64,000 bases of DNA from Phycisphaerales bacterium (GCA_014238205.1 JABABM010000010.1:19306-83305), one strand, 5' to 3'. Positions 53,801 through 62,456 are shown, counted from the first letter of the stretch. Made by a program: numbers and translations. Notes: generated by a model from the letters alone, not told the origin.

Positions 53801-53817
53801 TATCATTTGCATATAAA
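53801..53817 (+). promoter_or_regulatory. candidate promoter of the sulfotransferase gene
   Basis: An extended -10-like TGTTATCAT (hexamer 53801-53806) lies 13 nt before GTG 53820; an AT-rich TATAAA (53812-53817) is even closer. No -35 was recognised. The remaining 53670-53800 has nothing I can name. Confidence 0.3.
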
Positions 53818-53819
53818 GC

Positions 53820-54773
53820 GTGAAGGGCACTTTATTGAAGAAGTACCTCAACATACTCCGATCGAACATATCCCCAAGGCAACAAAGGCAGGTCCCATCG
53901 CCCGTGTCTGAAAATCGCTCGATTACAGCAACTGACTGCAGCCTGTCTCCCTACAGCGAAATGCTTCCCTACCCCAACCTCGTTGTCTGTGGTGCTCCGA
54001 GGTCGGGCTCCTCCTCCCTGATCTACTCACTCCAGGAACATCCGGATCTCAGTTTCATGGTTGCTGGTGATCTGGATCGGGCGGAGGGGAGGGAATACGG
54101 CCACCCTCTGATCAACCCCTTTGCAACCTGTCGCCGTGAGCAGCATCTTGAACTCCAAAAGGAGGTGGGAGAACGAGCAAGGAAACGCTTCAAGATGGTC
54201 GGCCTCGCCTTGCGATACGCGCTCTACATGCCCCACATCGCCTTCAACCTGGTGGAGACCATTCACAATCCGAAGATCGTCTTCATCCTCAGGAATCCGG
54301 TGAACCGAGCCTATTCCTCCTATACCCATCCAGAGCCTGGGGAACGTCCCAGGACCTTCGAAGAGACAATCAAACTCTCCATGGAGGAGATGGATGCGGT
54401 ACGCCACTACGATCAACGAAATAAGTGGGTCGAACTTCCGGCAGACGACCATCCCTCCGGAATGCTTGAACGTGGCGCCTATTACCCTCACCTGATCCGA
54501 TATTTCCGCCTCTTCCCCAGGGAATCCATCCACGTAATCAAGTTCGAGGATTTCATCGCGGATCCGAATACTGAACTTGGCCGTGTACTCGATTTCCTGG
54601 ATCTTGCTCCCTTCACCTTCACCCGTGTCAATGAGCCAAAGGGAACGTCCAGGAACAAGGCCAGCATGCTTCCCGCTACCCGGGAATACCTTCAGGAGTA
54701 CTTCAGGGAGTTCAATGCAAAGCTCTTCAGATTGCTGGATTGGCCCGAAGACACCTGGGACAACGCCACTTGA
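53820..54773 (+). CDS. PAPS-dependent sulfotransferase
   Basis: Transfers sulfate from PAPS to a hydroxyl or amine, most likely on a glycan, as in heparan-sulfate-type sulfotransferases. The 317 residues contain the 5'-phosphosulfate loop GAPRSGSSSLIYSL (about 59-72) and the 3'-phosphate motif RNPVNRAYSSY (about 160-170). There is no signal peptide or membrane segment. The start is GTG 53820. Together with the following 901-residue gene it may act on a surface polysaccharide. No PAPS synthesis gene is in the window. Confidence 0.85.
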   Translation: MKGTLLKKYLNILRSNISPRQQRQVPSPVSENRSITATDCSLSPYSEMLPYPNLVVCGAPRSGSSSLIYSLQEHPDLSFMVAGDLDRAEGREYGHPLINPFATCRREQHLELQKEVGERARKRFKMVGLALRYALYMPHIAFNLVETIHNPKIVFILRNPVNRAYSSYTHPEPGERPRTFEETIKLSMEEMDAVRHYDQRNKWVELPADDHPSGMLERGAYYPHLIRYFRLFPRESIHVIKFEDFIADPNTELGRVLDFLDLAPFTFTRVNEPKGTSRNKASMLPATREYLQEYFREFNAKLFRLLDWPEDTWDNAT

Positions 54774-54807
54774 GACCAACCCTCCTCCAGCCCCACGCCA
54801 AACTCCC

Positions 54808-57513
54808 ATGAACACACATCTCCGGTCTGAGGCTCCTTTCAGTCACCTGAACCGCTACTCACCTCTTGAGAAGAAGAAGGTTCGGGCGTCATGGAAGGCC
54901 TGTGGACTCAACGAGTTTCCCTTGTTCTTCAATTCCGTGCTGGCTGTGGCCAGTGATATCGACGCAACCAATCGCCTGCGCCGGAATGCCTACAGCCGAC
55001 AATTTACACATACCTATGGTCTGGACTTTGGAGATTCGGGCTTTCTCCATCACATGGCAGGGAACTGGAAGAAAGAGACCATGGGCTTCCTTGATGCATA
55101 CCCAGCAGGGGATGAACTTATCCAGGCCGGCCCCGCTGACAGAGTATGGCTCCAGGACCACCTCCTGTATTTTCACTCCGGCCACCTTGACCATTGGCAT
55201 GGAATCCTGCGTGGAGGAGGGGGAGGCTTTGTTGTCGATGAGGTCGATCGCAGTGGGCATTCCGTCAAATCAGTGCTCCGACAACCCGTAGAAAGGTATT
55301 GGAAGAGCTTGCCAGTATATGGCGTTGTATTTTGCCTTCCTCCAAGTGCTGCGTCCCCTGTTGACGTCCGGCTGGAAACAGAAGGAGAGACCTACCGGTA
55401 TGTCAAGAAGCCATCTCAATATCCGGATGCGGCCTGGTCGGATCGATGTCAACTCTACGAGTTCGATGACTCAGGCGGAGGCAAGCCGCCCTATTTCGAG
55501 GACACCCGGTTCTTGTCCACGGAGTTCCATGAACCTGCAGAGAATGTCGGACCGTTCACTGCCACACTGGTCAGTCATCACCGCCCGGGTTTGCTGAGCT
55601 TCCTCAATCACCTGAGGCAGACCTACCACGTCGAGTTCGGATGTATCACCGCACATGGCGGGGGGCTCTTTTACAACGATGCAAGCCTAAAACACCACAC
55701 AAAGGACCAAGCGGAGAGGCTCCATAGCGAGAAGAGCTTCCTGCCCGTTCTCAAGGCTAATTTCGCCGAGACCGGGTATTTCTTCTCGGCTGTGATAGAT
55801 GAACCTTCATCTCACATGTTCTCTTGGCCGGAACTGGCTCGCGAGTTGGAAGTCCGGTTCGTCAACCCAGGAGGATTGACTGCTGGGCCAGATCAATATT
55901 TCGACCTCTTTGATCTAGTGACACCGTCCTTGACAAGGTGTGAGGTTGGCGTATTTACCGCACGTCGCACCATGCCCTCTCTTGACGAGAGCAGCGGCTT
56001 CCCGGAGTTGCATCGGCGTGCGTCGCGGCATAGTACATTCGATGCGCGCCTAGAAAAGGCGCTGGGAGAACTTGGGCAAGACGAAAGTGCTGGGCAATCC
56101 GCGTGTGCGTTCTATACCCACCTCGGGAATGTCAAGGACAGATCGCAGCCGGGTCCCGATGGATATCGTTCAGATCCTCTTGGTTTCCATCCGGATCCCT
56201 ACTTGTCACCGGAGCCGCTGCAGAAACTGCAGGATCGCGCCTGGAACATAACCGGCACACAGGTCGACTCTGATCGCATCTGGTTCACCCGCCTTTCAGT
56301 CCTGTACGACTACGCCTACGTGATGCCGCGTCTCCCTGACCATATGAGCCGTGGCGTGATTGATGGCCTCGACGTGGTAAGTATCCAATCATGGGAAGAG
56401 CCCCTCCTCGGGAAGACGTACCCCATCTCACCGTCGCAACTCTACGGAGTCACTTTCCAGGCAGATGACACCGATGCCGTGCGAATCTTCCTTGATGGAG
56501 AGGAAATTGAGCACCTGGTCCGCATTCCCCCGAGGGAGGGCCGACCAGGGCTGGTCATGATCGCATCAACGGATTTGTCCATCCCGTGTACCAATGAGCT
56601 CCTTGCCATGGGCCCGGTAGGGACCGTTGAAGGAGAGAATGCGTGTCTTACCTGGGATCCGTCTGCACAGTCCGACGCAATAGATGAAGTGCATGCTCCG
56701 ATGCTGACAGTGGAGTCTGATCCCAACATCCCCAGGAAGAGGAAGCGTGGATTTCTCGGCCTGAGGAAACGCACGTCCAGCAAGGAAGCCCCAGGGGTCA
56801 GCTTGAAGAGGGAGGACGCTTCCTCAATTCCGAATGGGCGGCTCACCGTAGCAGGGGCTGGGTTGGGGACTGTCCGCTGGGAACTACGTGGACGAAGCTT
56901 CGATGGGTGCCAGCAACTGGCTATGCGACTTCGTTCGGACCAGGATGGCCTGGAGTTCTGCATCAAGATCATGACGGCCGATGGGGGCCTGTTTGCCTTT
57001 CACTCCCCAGGCTTTGAACCCCCGGCGGATGCCACCGCGACTTTTACCTCCCTTCCACTTCACTCGGGAAGGTGGCACACCCTGGTCGTGCCGTTCTGTG
57101 AGTTGGACTGGAAGAAACTGCCCCAGGGCATCGCTCCTCTTCCCATGAAGGATGTCGAGTCCATTGAACTCTCCGTGGTCAACCCTGCCGATACACCAGT
57201 CACCTTGGATCTCGATCACATCGACTTCGAACGGCCACGTGCAACCAGGATCGCTGTTCAATCCAGCACCCATGTCCTGGTCGGCGATACGGAGACTGTC
57301 GATACACATCCATTCATCCACCTGCAATCAGCCTCGCAGACAACAGAAACCCTGACAACCAGGGCTACCTTCCATGGAGCCTTCGTGTTCACCGACCTGG
57401 CCACCGGGGTCTACAGGCTCTGGTCCACTGCGAGTGAAGCTCCGGACAGCGAGGTCGGGAAGGAGCTGTTCGTCCATGTGCGGAATGACAGCAGCCTCGT
57501 GTCCCTGCAGTAG
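54808..57513 (+). CDS. uncharacterised 901-residue protein linked to the sulfotransferase
   Basis: I do not recognise it. There is no signal peptide. The N-terminal ~430 residues contain ASDIDATN, DFGDSGFLHH, HSGHLDHWHG and a later FGCITAHGGG/SHHRPG region. These Asp/His-rich motifs suggest a metal-binding hydrolase, perhaps deacetylase-like; that is inference. A basic linker (RKRKRGFLGLRKR, about 645-660) leads to a C-terminal beta-sandwich (about 675-810) ending in an LDLDHIDFE-like strand, typical of galactose-binding/CIA30-like modules. A small beta domain closes the protein. ATG 54808 starts 34 nt after the sulfotransferase stop; the frame is open upstream but overlaps that gene. Confidence 0.6.
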   Translation: MNTHLRSEAPFSHLNRYSPLEKKKVRASWKACGLNEFPLFFNSVLAVASDIDATNRLRRNAYSRQFTHTYGLDFGDSGFLHHMAGNWKKETMGFLDAYPAGDELIQAGPADRVWLQDHLLYFHSGHLDHWHGILRGGGGGFVVDEVDRSGHSVKSVLRQPVERYWKSLPVYGVVFCLPPSAASPVDVRLETEGETYRYVKKPSQYPDAAWSDRCQLYEFDDSGGGKPPYFEDTRFLSTEFHEPAENVGPFTATLVSHHRPGLLSFLNHLRQTYHVEFGCITAHGGGLFYNDASLKHHTKDQAERLHSEKSFLPVLKANFAETGYFFSAVIDEPSSHMFSWPELARELEVRFVNPGGLTAGPDQYFDLFDLVTPSLTRCEVGVFTARRTMPSLDESSGFPELHRRASRHSTFDARLEKALGELGQDESAGQSACAFYTHLGNVKDRSQPGPDGYRSDPLGFHPDPYLSPEPLQKLQDRAWNITGTQVDSDRIWFTRLSVLYDYAYVMPRLPDHMSRGVIDGLDVVSIQSWEEPLLGKTYPISPSQLYGVTFQADDTDAVRIFLDGEEIEHLVRIPPREGRPGLVMIASTDLSIPCTNELLAMGPVGTVEGENACLTWDPSAQSDAIDEVHAPMLTVESDPNIPRKRKRGFLGLRKRTSSKEAPGVSLKREDASSIPNGRLTVAGAGLGTVRWELRGRSFDGCQQLAMRLRSDQDGLEFCIKIMTADGGLFAFHSPGFEPPADATATFTSLPLHSGRWHTLVVPFCELDWKKLPQGIAPLPMKDVESIELSVVNPADTPVTLDLDHIDFERPRATRIAVQSSTHVLVGDTETVDTHPFIHLQSASQTTETLTTRATFHGAFVFTDLATGVYRLWSTASEAPDSEVGKELFVHVRNDSSLVSLQ

Positions 57514-57561
57514 GGCGATACCCTGACTGCAGGGGGCAGGTAGGCAAGGATGTACATCAAT

Positions 57562-57595
57562 TGAAGTCGGGGTCGCGCAGGCGACCCCGACTTCA
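57562..57595. terminator. perfect 15-bp hairpin terminator
   Basis: TGAAGTCGGGGTCGC (57562-57576) pairs perfectly with GCGACCCCGACTTCA (57581-57595) around a 4-nt loop. It lies between the 901-residue gene and the convergent tRNA-Met, so it can stop transcription from the left. The tail is TCTTGATT, only weakly U-rich. Confidence 0.75.
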
Positions 57596-57608
57596 TCTTG
57601 ATTGAATG

Positions 57609-57682
57609 TGGCGATACCTGGACTCGAACCAGGGACCTGAGGTTTATGAATCCTCCGCTCTAGCCAGCTGAGCTATATCGCC
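57609..57682 (-). tRNA. tRNA-Met (anticodon CAT)
   Basis: A 74-nt tRNA with perfect acceptor GGCGATA/TATCGCC, discriminator A73, D-arm GCTC/GAGC, T-arm CCTGG-TTCGAGT-CCAGG and loop TTCATAA (anticodon CAT). The anticodon stem GAGGA/ACCTC has an A31-A39 mismatch at its closing pair. The G1-C72 pair argues against initiator tRNA. Elongator Met is most likely; an Ile2 (lysidine) tRNA is possible. No CCA is encoded. Confidence 0.85.
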
Positions 57683-57716
57683 AAGGATCGGAATTCTACG
57701 ACTACCTGCGCCCCCG

Positions 57717-59600
57717 TCAAGCATCAGGCTCACACGAAGGCGATGAAACCTGCCGGTCCGCACCTGTAGTGTCCTGGGCAGGCATGAGCCATGACTGGAG
57801 CCTGGCATCATCAACCCGGTCAGGGTCCGCCCTGAGAATGCCTGCTGCTACGAGCCCCATGAACATGGGCTGGGGAGCAAGCGGCCTGCTCGTGAGTTCT
57901 GGATGGAACTGGGCCCCGATGAAGTAAGGATGGATATCGCGAGGCAGTTCCAGGACCTGCATGATGGGCTGCTCCGGGTGCCGGCCGGAGAAGACCAGTC
58001 CAGCTTCTTCAAGTTCAACGATACGTTCAGGTTCGACTTCATACCGGTGGCGGAATCGTTCTCGAACGTGGTCAGCACCACGCAGAAGGAAGGAGGCAAG
58101 TGTGCCTGTCTTGACGGACACGTCCTGTCCACCCAGCCGCATGGTTCCACCAAGCCCCTCGATGGCCTTCTGTTCAGGAAGTTCCGAGATGACGGCATTC
58201 GGCGGATCGGGAACAAACTCGGTGGAGTGTGCTCCCTCCATGCCTGCCACGTGACGGGCGTAGTCGATGACGGCCATCTGGAATCCAAGGCAGATGCCCA
58301 GGAATGGAATGCCTTGTTCACGAACATGCTTCACGGCCGCGATCTTGCCCTCGATGCCGCGTTCACCAAAGCCACCTGGAACGATGACTGCATGAAGGTC
58401 CAGCCCCTCGATCGCTGCATCGATCGTGTCAACCGTCAGGTCGCTGACATCGATCCACTGGGTCTGTACAGAGGCGGAAAGATGCGTTCCCGCATGTTCA
58501 AGCGCCTTGTCGATGGAGGCATAGGCGTCTCGAAGTGCCGTGTACTTTCCAAGAATACCGATGTTGAGCTGCGTATCCCTCGTAGCCGTAATACCCGTGG
58601 CGTAGTTGGACCACTCCTGCCGGGCCTTGTCCTCGGCGACCTGGTCTACGCTGCCGTGCATGTCCAGGATGCTCAGGACCTGTCGATCGAGTCCCTCTGC
58701 ACGCATTGCTTCGGGAATCGTGTAGATCGACTCACGGTCATGCATCGAGAAGACCCGTTGCTCTGGCACGTTCGAGAACATGGCGATCTTCTCTCGAGCG
58801 GAGCCGACGACAGGGTTGCCTGCTCGCAACGCAAGAATATGCGGCTGTATGCCAAACTCCATCAGTCGCTTGACACCAAGCTGCGCGGCCTTTGATTTCT
58901 GTTCACCAAGTGTCTTGGGCTCGAGTATGTAGGTCAGGGCGACGTTGCAGAACGACCCCGGCCCTTCCTCGAAAGCGAGTTCCCTGAGCGCTTCGATGTA
59001 GAAGCCGTTCTCAAAGTCGCCAACAGTTCCGCCTACCTCGATGAAGACAAGGTCGGCCTGTGATCCTTCTGCGCCACCTTCCATGGCGAGGGCTCGAAGT
59101 CGACGCTTCACCTCGCCCGTGACATGGGGAATCATCTGCACATCACGGCCCAGGTATCCACCCCGACGTTCACGTTCAAGAATCTCCGAATAGATCTGCC
59201 CAGATGTACAGAAGTTTCTACGGCCCAGGTTCTGGTCGAGGAGCCTCTCGTAGGTTCCCAGGTCCATGTCACACTCGGTTCCATCATCAAGAACGAAGAC
59301 CTCGCCATGCCTGTAGGGATTGAGAGTGCCTGAATCGATGTTCAGGTAGCCCTCGAGCTTGATGGGAGCTACCCGCAACCCCTTGTCCTTCATGAGTTTG
59401 GCCAGAGAAGCACTGAAGATGCCCTTGCCGAGGCCGGACATGACCGTGCCGAAGACGGCAACGAACTTCGTCCTGCCGGGCACATAGCCCTCAGGAACAG
59501 GAGAAAAGAACTCCGTCTGCGCAGCAGATCGTCCGAACTGGCTGAGGAAACTGTCCCCAGAGGCCTGATCTTCCTCGTGCGTGTCTTCGTGGTGGTGCAT
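57717..59600 (-). CDS. pyrG: CTP synthase, with N- and C-terminal extensions
   Basis: Makes CTP from UTP, ATP and glutamine. The 627 residues contain the synthetase domain from about residue 47 (KFVAVFGTVMSGLGKGIFSASL, LEGYLNIDSGTLNPYRHGEVFVLDDG) and the glutaminase domain (PGGFGERGIEGK, catalytic Cys in GICLGFQMA, HPEL near the end). Usual PyrG has about 540 residues; here a His/Glu/Asp-rich N-terminus (MHHHEDTHEEDQ) adds some 45 and the C-terminus about 40. One P-loop residue differs (GTVMSGLGKG for the common GGVVSGLGKG). ATG 59600 is 5 nt from an extended -10. It follows kdsB. Confidence 0.93.
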   Translation of the reverse strand: MHHHEDTHEEDQASGDSFLSQFGRSAAQTEFFSPVPEGYVPGRTKFVAVFGTVMSGLGKGIFSASLAKLMKDKGLRVAPIKLEGYLNIDSGTLNPYRHGEVFVLDDGTECDMDLGTYERLLDQNLGRRNFCTSGQIYSEILERERRGGYLGRDVQMIPHVTGEVKRRLRALAMEGGAEGSQADLVFIEVGGTVGDFENGFYIEALRELAFEEGPGSFCNVALTYILEPKTLGEQKSKAAQLGVKRLMEFGIQPHILALRAGNPVVGSAREKIAMFSNVPEQRVFSMHDRESIYTIPEAMRAEGLDRQVLSILDMHGSVDQVAEDKARQEWSNYATGITATRDTQLNIGILGKYTALRDAYASIDKALEHAGTHLSASVQTQWIDVSDLTVDTIDAAIEGLDLHAVIVPGGFGERGIEGKIAAVKHVREQGIPFLGICLGFQMAVIDYARHVAGMEGAHSTEFVPDPPNAVISELPEQKAIEGLGGTMRLGGQDVSVKTGTLASFLLRGADHVRERFRHRYEVEPERIVELEEAGLVFSGRHPEQPIMQVLELPRDIHPYFIGAQFHPELTSRPLAPQPMFMGLVAAGILRADPDRVDDARLQSWLMPAQDTTGADRQVSSPSCEPDA

Positions 59601-59605
59601 GAACA

Positions 59606-59614
59606 ATGATACCA
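59606..59614 (-). promoter_or_regulatory. extended -10 element of pyrG
   Basis: TGGTATCAT on the minus strand (TGn plus TATCAT) ends 5 nt before ATG 59600, inside the 40-nt gap after kdsB. It suggests pyrG has its own leaderless transcript in addition to read-through. Confidence 0.45.
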
Positions 59615-59640
59615 CGGGGGGCCCACGAATGGGAGCCGGA

Positions 59641-60357
59641 TCAGTCTCCGCCCCGCTGATTCCATCGCTGGACGAAGTCCTCGTACTGTTCGGGGGTATC
59701 AATTCCAGCCCATCCATTCTGAACCACGGCAACTGCAACCCTGTATCCGTGGCCGAGGATACGCAGTTGTTCAAGCTGTTCTTCCTGTTCCGGCCCGGTA
59801 GGGGGCAGGTTCACGTAGATATCCAGGAAGGTGCGACGATAGGCATAGAGCCCGACATGGCGATAGAGATGGCCCTGTTCCAGGACGCGTCTTGAAAAAT
59901 CCATTGCACGCCCATGCTCGTCAACGGCGATCTTCACGAGGTTCCTGTCGCCCTGATCCTGCCCAGGGTCAAAGGAAGTGGCGAGGGTTGCCACGGAGCA
60001 TTCATCATGACGTTCAAGGCATTCGATGGCAGCATCGATATCAACAGGATTGATTTCCGGTTCGTCTCCCTGGACGTTGACAACGATGTCGCAATCGATG
60101 CCCTGGATCGCTTCCTGGATACGACTTGTTCCGTTGGGATGTTCAGGATCGGTTGCCACGGCATCAAATCCGTGGGCTTCAACCGCTTGGATGATCTCAT
60201 CGCCGTCTGCTGCGACAATCACTCGATCGACGCGCGAAGCTGAAGCAGCCTGCTGGCAGACATGAACGATCAGCGGCAGGCCGGTCGTGTCTGCAAGTGC
60301 CTTTCTTGGGAATCGTGTCGAGGCGATTCGAGCCGGGATGACCGCGATGACAGACAT
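59641..60357 (-). CDS. kdsB: 3-deoxy-manno-octulosonate cytidylyltransferase
   Basis: Activates Kdo with CTP to CMP-Kdo for lipopolysaccharide inner core. The 238 residues have VIPARIASTRFPRKALADTTG at the N-terminus, the ATDPEHPNGTSRIQEA segment, VNVQGDEPEI and RHVGLYAYRR, all typical. Its presence implies an outer membrane carrying Kdo. It starts 3 nt after the TPR gene and precedes pyrG, which supplies its substrate CTP. Confidence 0.94.
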   Translation of the reverse strand: MSVIAVIPARIASTRFPRKALADTTGLPLIVHVCQQAASASRVDRVIVAADGDEIIQAVEAHGFDAVATDPEHPNGTSRIQEAIQGIDCDIVVNVQGDEPEINPVDIDAAIECLERHDECSVATLATSFDPGQDQGDRNLVKIAVDEHGRAMDFSRRVLEQGHLYRHVGLYAYRRTFLDIYVNLPPTGPEQEEQLEQLRILGHGYRVAVAVVQNGWAGIDTPEQYEDFVQRWNQRGGD

Positions 60358-60360
60358 GAC

Positions 60361-61803
60361 TCAGGACAACTCGCGGCTGAGTTCATCCAGTTCCTTGCGA
60401 CGATCGCGGATGTCCCGGTAGGAGATATCCTTCCGGGCGATTCCAGAACATATTTCAAGCGCTTCCCTCGCATGTTCACTGGACTGCTCCTGTCGGGCCA
60501 GTTCAATGAGCGATTCCATGAGGTTGTAGCGAATCTCGAGTTCAAGGCCAGCCTCGGTCGGATCAAGATTGTCCAGTGTCTCTCTGAACTCAGCGACTGC
60601 TTCGGAATGCCAGCCCTCGGTTGCGAAACAGCGACCAAGAAGGTGGCCGCTGCGAGTTCGCAGCCGGGGTTCATCCTTTGACTTCTGGAAACATTCCATT
60701 GCCAAGGGGGTGTCGTTCGACCGGAACGCGATCTCTCCAAGCTTGTATTTCAAAGCTCTGTCTGTCGGGTACTTGTTCACGCGATCGCTGTGCTCTTCCA
60801 GCTCAAGTTTCAGCAGTCTGGATTCAGCTGCTTCCCGCTCTTCGCCTTCAAGCCCCTTTATCTCTTCCCTGGACAGGCTTATCGCAATATCGCCGGCATT
60901 CATGCGGAATCGATATTCACCAAGTGCCTCGTACCCCTTCATGTAGACCTTGCGGGCTGTTTCCAGTGATTTCTTCGTTCCGGATTTGCGAAGCAGCTGC
61001 GCGTACCTGTTGAGGACATCCGGTGAATCTGGTGTCTCTTTGTACGCAGCTTTTGCCCTTTCAAACACTTCTTCTTCGTTTCCACCGACACCGGCTATGG
61101 ACTCCTCCTGCTCAAGTTGCCGCTGCTTGTCCATGTCCTTGACGAATTCGCGGAATCCTCCCTCCTTGCCTGCAGCCTCTTCGTATCCGCCCTGACTCAT
61201 GGCACGCTGGGCGGAAAGATCCTTCAGCTCGGTATCAAGCGTGCCATCAGATGGATCCATCTGGAGGGCAAGTTGGCCGGCTGACATGGCTACGTCCCAG
61301 TTGGAAGCGGCCGTGGAAAGTTCCTTGACCTGGAGGACCTGTGTCCTTGACACCTTTTTTGCACGAGACACGAGGATAAGGACCCTGGCAGCGACCATAT
61401 GCGCAAACTCAAGTTGCTCGGCTTCAACGGCAGCGGAAAGAGCCTTGATCGCAAGCGATGGCGTGGCGTAGTTCGACAACCAGGCAAGTTCCGCAGCAGC
61501 AAACTTCTCGACGGGGTGTGAGCCATCGACCCCCTTGACATCCTTGGCCGATGCCTTCTTTCCATCAGCAGCATGGTGCTTCAGGGCGACCTCGATCATT
61601 GCTTCATGAGCTGAAAGCACCGCCGGATCGAGCCGTATGCCGTTTGCGTAATACACAAGGGCGGAGTTGAAGTTGGACGAATCAGCCATGGACTTGGCAT
61701 GTTCGAACCACTTCCTGGCCTTCTCCGGCTGGGGGCTGAATTCCTCAGCCTCTCCGCCAGCCTCATCAGCCGTCTGGTCCTTTTTTCGATTGAAGAGTGC
61801 CAC
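60361..61803 (-). CDS. tetratricopeptide-repeat-like cytoplasmic protein
   Basis: A 480-residue, strongly helical, charged protein with no signal peptide. Repeat-like segments such as ARKWFEHAKSMADSSNFNSALVYYANGIRLDP (about 29-60), ALKYKLGEIAFRSNDTPLAMECFQKSKDEP and SGHLLGRCFATEGWHSEAVAEFRETL look like degenerate TPRs; a long Glu/Lys/Arg-rich middle may be coiled coil. It is probably a scaffold; function unknown. The start is GTG 61803 (GAGG 8 nt upstream). It heads the TPR-kdsB-pyrG run and is divergent from def. Confidence 0.7.
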   Translation of the reverse strand: MALFNRKKDQTADEAGGEAEEFSPQPEKARKWFEHAKSMADSSNFNSALVYYANGIRLDPAVLSAHEAMIEVALKHHAADGKKASAKDVKGVDGSHPVEKFAAAELAWLSNYATPSLAIKALSAAVEAEQLEFAHMVAARVLILVSRAKKVSRTQVLQVKELSTAASNWDVAMSAGQLALQMDPSDGTLDTELKDLSAQRAMSQGGYEEAAGKEGGFREFVKDMDKQRQLEQEESIAGVGGNEEEVFERAKAAYKETPDSPDVLNRYAQLLRKSGTKKSLETARKVYMKGYEALGEYRFRMNAGDIAISLSREEIKGLEGEEREAAESRLLKLELEEHSDRVNKYPTDRALKYKLGEIAFRSNDTPLAMECFQKSKDEPRLRTRSGHLLGRCFATEGWHSEAVAEFRETLDNLDPTEAGLELEIRYNLMESLIELARQEQSSEHAREALEICSGIARKDISYRDIRDRRKELDELSRELS

Positions 61804-61907
61804 GATCCGAGCCTCGACTCCAGATGTTCAGCCTTGAAGTATGAATGGTATGCCCTAACCAGTCGTTGGTCGAGGATGCCACGCTGGCCCCGCTTGGCTG
61901 GCCTTCC

Positions 61908-61913
61908 TAGGAT
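61908..61913 (+). promoter_or_regulatory. -10-like element of def
   Basis: TAGGAT ends 9 nt before ATG 61923. No -35 or Shine-Dalgarno was recognised, in line with a leaderless start. Confidence 0.35.
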
Positions 61914-61922
61914 ACGCACGAG

Positions 61923-62453
61923 ATGACGCCTGATCCTGCCCAACTCCAGATCCTGATGTACCCGGACCCTGCTCTGCGAGCTCAGACAGCACCAGTCGAT
62001 CCTTCGGACCCGCTGGTCCAGGCGATAGTCCCCCGCATGATGGAGCTGATGTTCCAGTCCAATGGTGCCGGGCTTGCAGCTCCCCAGGTCGGGCTGCCAT
62101 GGCGAGTGTTCGTCACACGGGATCCTGAAAACGAAGAGAAGGCCCTTGCGTGGCTGAACCCGGAATTGGAGCTTCTTGATTCACCGATCGAGTGCGACCA
62201 TGAGGGGTGCCTGAGTCTTCCGGGTATCACTGTTGAAGTCAGGCGGCCCATGCATATTCGCCTTGCCGCTCAATCTCTTGACGGCGCGCCTGTCGAGTGC
62301 ACGGACGAGTCGTTGTTTCGCGTCATTCAGCATGAGTACGATCATCTCGAGGGCGTCCTGATCATTGACAAGATGTCGACGATGGATCGCATTCGAAATC
62401 GAAAGATGATCAAGCAGCTGAAGACTGCTGCCAGGAACTCGAAAACGGAGTGA
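61923..62453 (+). CDS. def: peptide deformylase
   Basis: Removes the formyl group from the N-terminal methionine of new proteins, using Fe/Zn. The 176 residues carry all three family motifs: GAGLAAPQVG (motif I), EGCLSLPG (motif II, metal-ligand Cys) and QHEYDHLEG (motif III, two His ligands and the catalytic Glu). It is followed 3 nt later by fmt, the usual def-fmt pair. Confidence 0.96.
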   Translation: MTPDPAQLQILMYPDPALRAQTAPVDPSDPLVQAIVPRMMELMFQSNGAGLAAPQVGLPWRVFVTRDPENEEKALAWLNPELELLDSPIECDHEGCLSLPGITVEVRRPMHIRLAAQSLDGAPVECTDESLFRVIQHEYDHLEGVLIIDKMSTMDRIRNRKMIKQLKTAARNSKTE

Positions 62454-62456
62454 CGC

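Noticed and set aside
54577..54807. 77-residue upstream extension of the 901-residue protein
   Set aside because: It is an out-of-frame reading of the sulfotransferase gene, Pro/Ser/Arg-rich, without family-like sequence.
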